Below are positions 6,284 to 8,676 of a stretch of 8,676 bases of DNA, in pieces (the first letter of the stretch is position 1; each line of letters starts with the position of its first letter). The notes under the pieces are model-generated. The model was not told the origin of the DNA, did not search any database, and saw nothing but the letters and a program-made list of their open reading frames with translations. Position numbers and translations under genes: made by a program. Origin of the DNA: an uncultured Oscillospiraceae bacterium (GTDB lineage Bacteria > Bacillota > Clostridia > Oscillospirales > Oscillospiraceae); NCBI GenBank assembly GCA_947628975.1, contig CANRBW010000061.1, forward strand, positions 1-8,676. Direction: 5' to 3'.

Positions 6284-6313
6284 TTGACGGGGGGCGGGCG
6301 GATATGGTATCAT
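6284..6313 (+). promoter_or_regulatory. Promoter of the topoisomerase-icd unit
   Basis: TTGACG (6284-6289) and TATCAT (6308-6313) each differ from consensus by one base and are 18 bases apart. Transcription would begin near 6320, leaving a leader of about 65 bases before the ATG at 6387. Together with the rpmB terminator just upstream, this marks a new transcription unit. Confidence 0.7.
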
Positions 6314-6386
6314 AAACCACCAGGGAAGGTATGCCCGCCCGGAGAGGGGCAATAGATGTAGTGTTGAAGCGAGGTGTTCCGGGACC

Positions 6387-8366
6387 ATGGCAAAAACCAG
6401 GCAGTACGGCAACGAGTCCATCTCCGCCCTGAAGGGGGCCGACCGGGTCCGCAAGCGCCCCGGCGTCATCTTCGGCTCCGACGGGCTGGACGGCTGCGAG
6501 CACGCCGTCTTTGAGATCCTCTCCAACGCCATCGACGAGGCCCGGGAGGGCCACGGCGACCTCATCATCGTCACCCGCTACGCCGACCGGTCCATCCAGG
6601 TGGAGGACTTCGGCCGGGGCTGCCCGGTGGACTGGAACGAGAAGGAGGGCCGGTTCAACTGGGAGCTGGTCTTCTGCGAGCTGTACGCCGGGGGCAAGTA
6701 TGACGCCAAGGGCGAGAACTACGAGTACTCCCTGGGTCTCAACGGCCTGGGCTCCTGCGCCACCCAGTACGCCAGCGAGTATTTTGACGCCACCATCCGC
6801 CGCGACGGCTTTGAATACAAGCTCCACTTCGAGAAGGGGGAGAACGTGGGCGGACTCCAAAAGACCCCCACCGACCGGAAAAAGACCGGTTCGGTCTTCC
6901 ACTGGAAGCCGGACCTGGAGGTCTTTACCGACATCGACATCCCGGCGGAGTACTACACCGACGTGATGAAGCGCCAGGCCGTGGTCAACGCCGGGATCAC
7001 CTTCCGTTTCCGCAACGAGGTGAACGGCCGGTTCGAGACCCAGGAGTTCCGCTACGAGAACGGCATCGTGGACTATGTCACCGAGCTGGCCGGGGAGAAG
7101 TCCCTGACCACCCCGGTTTTCTGGCAGACCGAGCGCCAGGGCCGGGACCGGGAGGACCGGCCGGAGTACAAGGTCAAGCTGTCGGTGGCCTTCTGCTTTT
7201 CCAACACCGTCCAGCTCATCGAGCACTACCACAACTCCTCCTGGCTGGAGCACGGCGGCTCCCCGGAGAAGGCCATGAAGTCCGCCTTCGTCTCCGCCAT
7301 CGACGGCTACCTGCGCGCCCACGCCAAGTACCAGAAGACGGAGAGCAAGATCGCCTTCAACGACATCCAGGACGCTCTGGTGCTGGTCTCCAACAACTTC
7401 TCCACCCAGACCAGCTACGAAAACCAGACCAAAAAGGCCATCAACAACCGCTTCGTCCAGGAGGCCATGACCGACTTTCTCCGCGCCCAGCTGGAGGTCT
7501 ACTTCATCGAAAACCCCTTCGACGCCGAGAAGATTGCCGAGCAGGTGCTCATCAACAAACGAAGCCGTGAGAGCGCGGAAAAGGCCCGGCTGAACATCAA
7601 AAAGAAACTCTCCGGCACGGTGGACATCGCCAACCGGGTCCAGAAGTTCGTGGACTGCCGCACCAAGGACACCGAGCGCCGGGAGCTCTACATCGTGGAG
7701 GGGGACTCCGCCCTGGGCAGCGTCAAACTCTCCCGGGACGCGGAGTTCCAGGGCATCATGCCGGTCCGGGGCAAGATCCTCAACTGCCTGAAGGCGGACT
7801 ACGGCAAGATCTTCAAAAGCGAGATCATCACCGACCTGATGAAGGTCCTGGGCTGCGGGGTGGAGGTCCAGAACAAGCACGTCAAGGACCTGGCCGCCTT
7901 TGATCTGATGAACCTGCGGTGGAACAAGATCATCATCTGTACCGACGCCGACGTGGACGGCTACCAGATCCGCACCCTGATCCTCACCATGCTCTACCGC
8001 CTGGTGCCCACCCTCATCGAGCGGGGCTACGTCTACATCGCCGAGTCCCCCCTCTACGAGATCACCTACAAGGACAAGACCTGGTTCGCCTACACCGACA
8101 AGGAGAAAAACGACATCGTAAGCGGCGAGCTGGCGGGGAAGAAGTGTACCATCAACCGCTCCAAGGGCCTGGGGGAGAACGAGCCGGACATGATGTGGCT
8201 CACCACCATGAACCCGGAGACCCGGCGGCTCATCAAGGTCATGCCGGAGGATGCGGCCCTCACCGGCCAGATCTTCGACCTGCTCCTGGGGGACAACCTC
8301 CAGGGCCGGAAGGACCACATCGCCGACAACGGCTACAAATATCTGGAACTGGCGGACATTTCCTAA
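6387..8366 (+). CDS. Divergent type IIA DNA topoisomerase B subunit (GyrB/ParE-like)
   Basis: This 659-residue protein has the full GyrB/ParE architecture: GHKL ATPase domain (about 10-215), transducer domain (about 225-400) and TOPRIM domain plus tail (about 432-659). Conserved residues include the catalytic Glu43 and Mg ligand Asn47 (EILSNAIDEA), Asp74 in EDFGRG, and the switch Lys349 in NQTKK. The TOPRIM metal ligands Glu438 (VEGDSA), Asp520 and Asp522 (TDADVDG) are present, as is KGLGE (593-597). Several normally invariant spots differ: EILSN for EIVDN/EVVDN, and LGLNGLG (116-122) for the GGLHGVG ATP-lid loop. TGS (167-169) replaces TGT, and EGDSALG replaces EGDSAGG. All catalytic residues remain, so it is probably active, but it looks like a paralogue rather than the main gyrase. 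No A-subunit gene follows in the window. GAGGTG at 6371-6376 is a modest ribosome binding site ten bases before the ATG. It could be a ParE-type topoisomerase IV subunit with a partner elsewhere. Confidence 0.88.
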   Translation: MAKTRQYGNESISALKGADRVRKRPGVIFGSDGLDGCEHAVFEILSNAIDEAREGHGDLIIVTRYADRSIQVEDFGRGCPVDWNEKEGRFNWELVFCELYAGGKYDAKGENYEYSLGLNGLGSCATQYASEYFDATIRRDGFEYKLHFEKGENVGGLQKTPTDRKKTGSVFHWKPDLEVFTDIDIPAEYYTDVMKRQAVVNAGITFRFRNEVNGRFETQEFRYENGIVDYVTELAGEKSLTTPVFWQTERQGRDREDRPEYKVKLSVAFCFSNTVQLIEHYHNSSWLEHGGSPEKAMKSAFVSAIDGYLRAHAKYQKTESKIAFNDIQDALVLVSNNFSTQTSYENQTKKAINNRFVQEAMTDFLRAQLEVYFIENPFDAEKIAEQVLINKRSRESAEKARLNIKKKLSGTVDIANRVQKFVDCRTKDTERRELYIVEGDSALGSVKLSRDAEFQGIMPVRGKILNCLKADYGKIFKSEIITDLMKVLGCGVEVQNKHVKDLAAFDLMNLRWNKIIICTDADVDGYQIRTLILTMLYRLVPTLIERGYVYIAESPLYEITYKDKTWFAYTDKEKNDIVSGELAGKKCTINRSKGLGENEPDMMWLTTMNPETRRLIKVMPEDAALTGQIFDLLLGDNLQGRKDHIADNGYKYLELADIS

Positions 8367-8385
8367 ACGAAGGAGCGAGAAAACT

Positions 8386-8676
8386 ATGGCAAAGATCCAA
8401 ATGACCACCCCCCTGGTGGAGCTGGACGGGGACGAGATGACCCGGATCATCTGGCAGCAGATCAAGGACACCCTGCTCCTGCCCCACATCGACCTGAAGA
8501 CCGAGTACTACGACCTGGGCCTGCCGGAGCGGGAGCGGACCGGGGACCAGATCACCGTGGACGCGGCCCGCGCCATCCAGAAATACGGCGTGGGGGTCAA
8601 GTGCGCCACCATCACCCCCAACGCCCAGCGGGTGGAGGAGTACAAGCTCAGCCAGATGTGGAAGTCCCCCAACGGC
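8386..8676 (+). CDS. icd: NADP-dependent isocitrate dehydrogenase, eukaryote-like type (5' part, runs off right edge)
   Basis: The first 97 codons are visible and the frame is open at the right edge. The start ATG follows AAGGAG (8370-8375) by ten bases and lies 19 bases after the topoisomerase stop, so the two are probably co-transcribed. VELDGDEMTR (11-20) and KCATITP (72-78) followed by KLSQMWKSPNG (87-97) are the signature of the homodimeric IDH1-type enzyme. Lys72, Thr77, Ser94 and Asn96 fall at the same numbers as the NADP/isocitrate-binding residues of human IDH1. The enzyme converts isocitrate to 2-oxoglutarate and CO2, reducing NADP, in the cytoplasm. In an anaerobe it would mainly supply 2-oxoglutarate for glutamate. 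The rest of the active site lies outside the window. Confidence 0.95.
   Translation, partial: MAKIQMTTPLVELDGDEMTRIIWQQIKDTLLLPHIDLKTEYYDLGLPERERTGDQITVDAARAIQKYGVGVKCATITPNAQRVEEYKLSQMWKSPNG

Noticed and set aside
6331..6432. Possible small ORF (ATG at 6331, about 33 codons) in the topoisomerase leader, overlapping its start out of frame
   Set aside because: The purine-rich AGGGAAGG lies only about one base from the ATG, too close for a ribosome binding site, and the peptide shows no recognisable features.
6231..8489. Very long open frame (about 750 codons) on the - strand opposite the topoisomerase gene
   Set aside because: It is an antisense shadow caused by GC-rich third positions. The + strand protein has full GyrB/ParE domains, while the - strand translation is Val/Gly/Leu-rich low-complexity sequence with no recognisable motif, and it runs through the rpmB terminator region.

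Overview
The window is GC-rich and densely coded, with every supported gene on the + strand. Gene content points to an endospore-forming Clostridia, most likely an Oscillospiraceae-type gut anaerobe related to Flavonifractor or Lawsonibacter. The basis is a SpoIIM-like gene next to xerD, a T-box-free AGGAGG-style gene organisation, a Cys4 bL28 protein, and a divergent GyrB/ParE paralogue. The taxon is inferred from style and content; there is no marker gene that would prove it.

Layout. Bases 1-463 hold the 3' part of a SpoIIM-like membrane protein gene, followed by xerD (496-1374). A new transcription unit begins with a near-consensus sigma-A promoter (1394-1422), a TPP riboswitch aptamer (about 1437-1522) and a hairpin with a T7 tract (1545-1579). 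It then runs through six tightly packed thiamine genes: thiM, thiE, a HAD phosphatase, thiD, tenA and thiamine pyrophosphokinase (1651-5893). Next comes a single-gene rpmB unit with its own promoter and a strong intrinsic terminator (5923-6260). A third promoter (6284-6313) precedes a divergent type IIA topoisomerase B subunit (6387-8366). It is followed 19 bases later by the start of an NADP-type isocitrate dehydrogenase gene, which runs off the right edge.

The thiamine operon reads as a salvage route. TenA recovers the pyrimidine (HMP) from degraded thiamine. ThiD phosphorylates HMP twice and ThiM phosphorylates the thiazole alcohol. ThiE joins the two to give thiamine monophosphate (TMP). 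The terminal enzyme is a thiamine pyrophosphokinase, which uses free thiamine rather than TMP, and no thiL is present. The HAD enzyme between thiE and thiD is therefore a good candidate for the missing TMP phosphatase. No de novo genes (thiC, thiG, thiS, thiH, thiF) are in the window.

No exotic defence system, mobile element, CRISPR array or tRNA/rRNA gene was found. The points most worth a second look are the candidate TMP phosphatase, the riboswitch expression platform with a duplicated heptamer, the His-to-Gln change in the XerD active site, and the unusual ATPase motifs of the topoisomerase.
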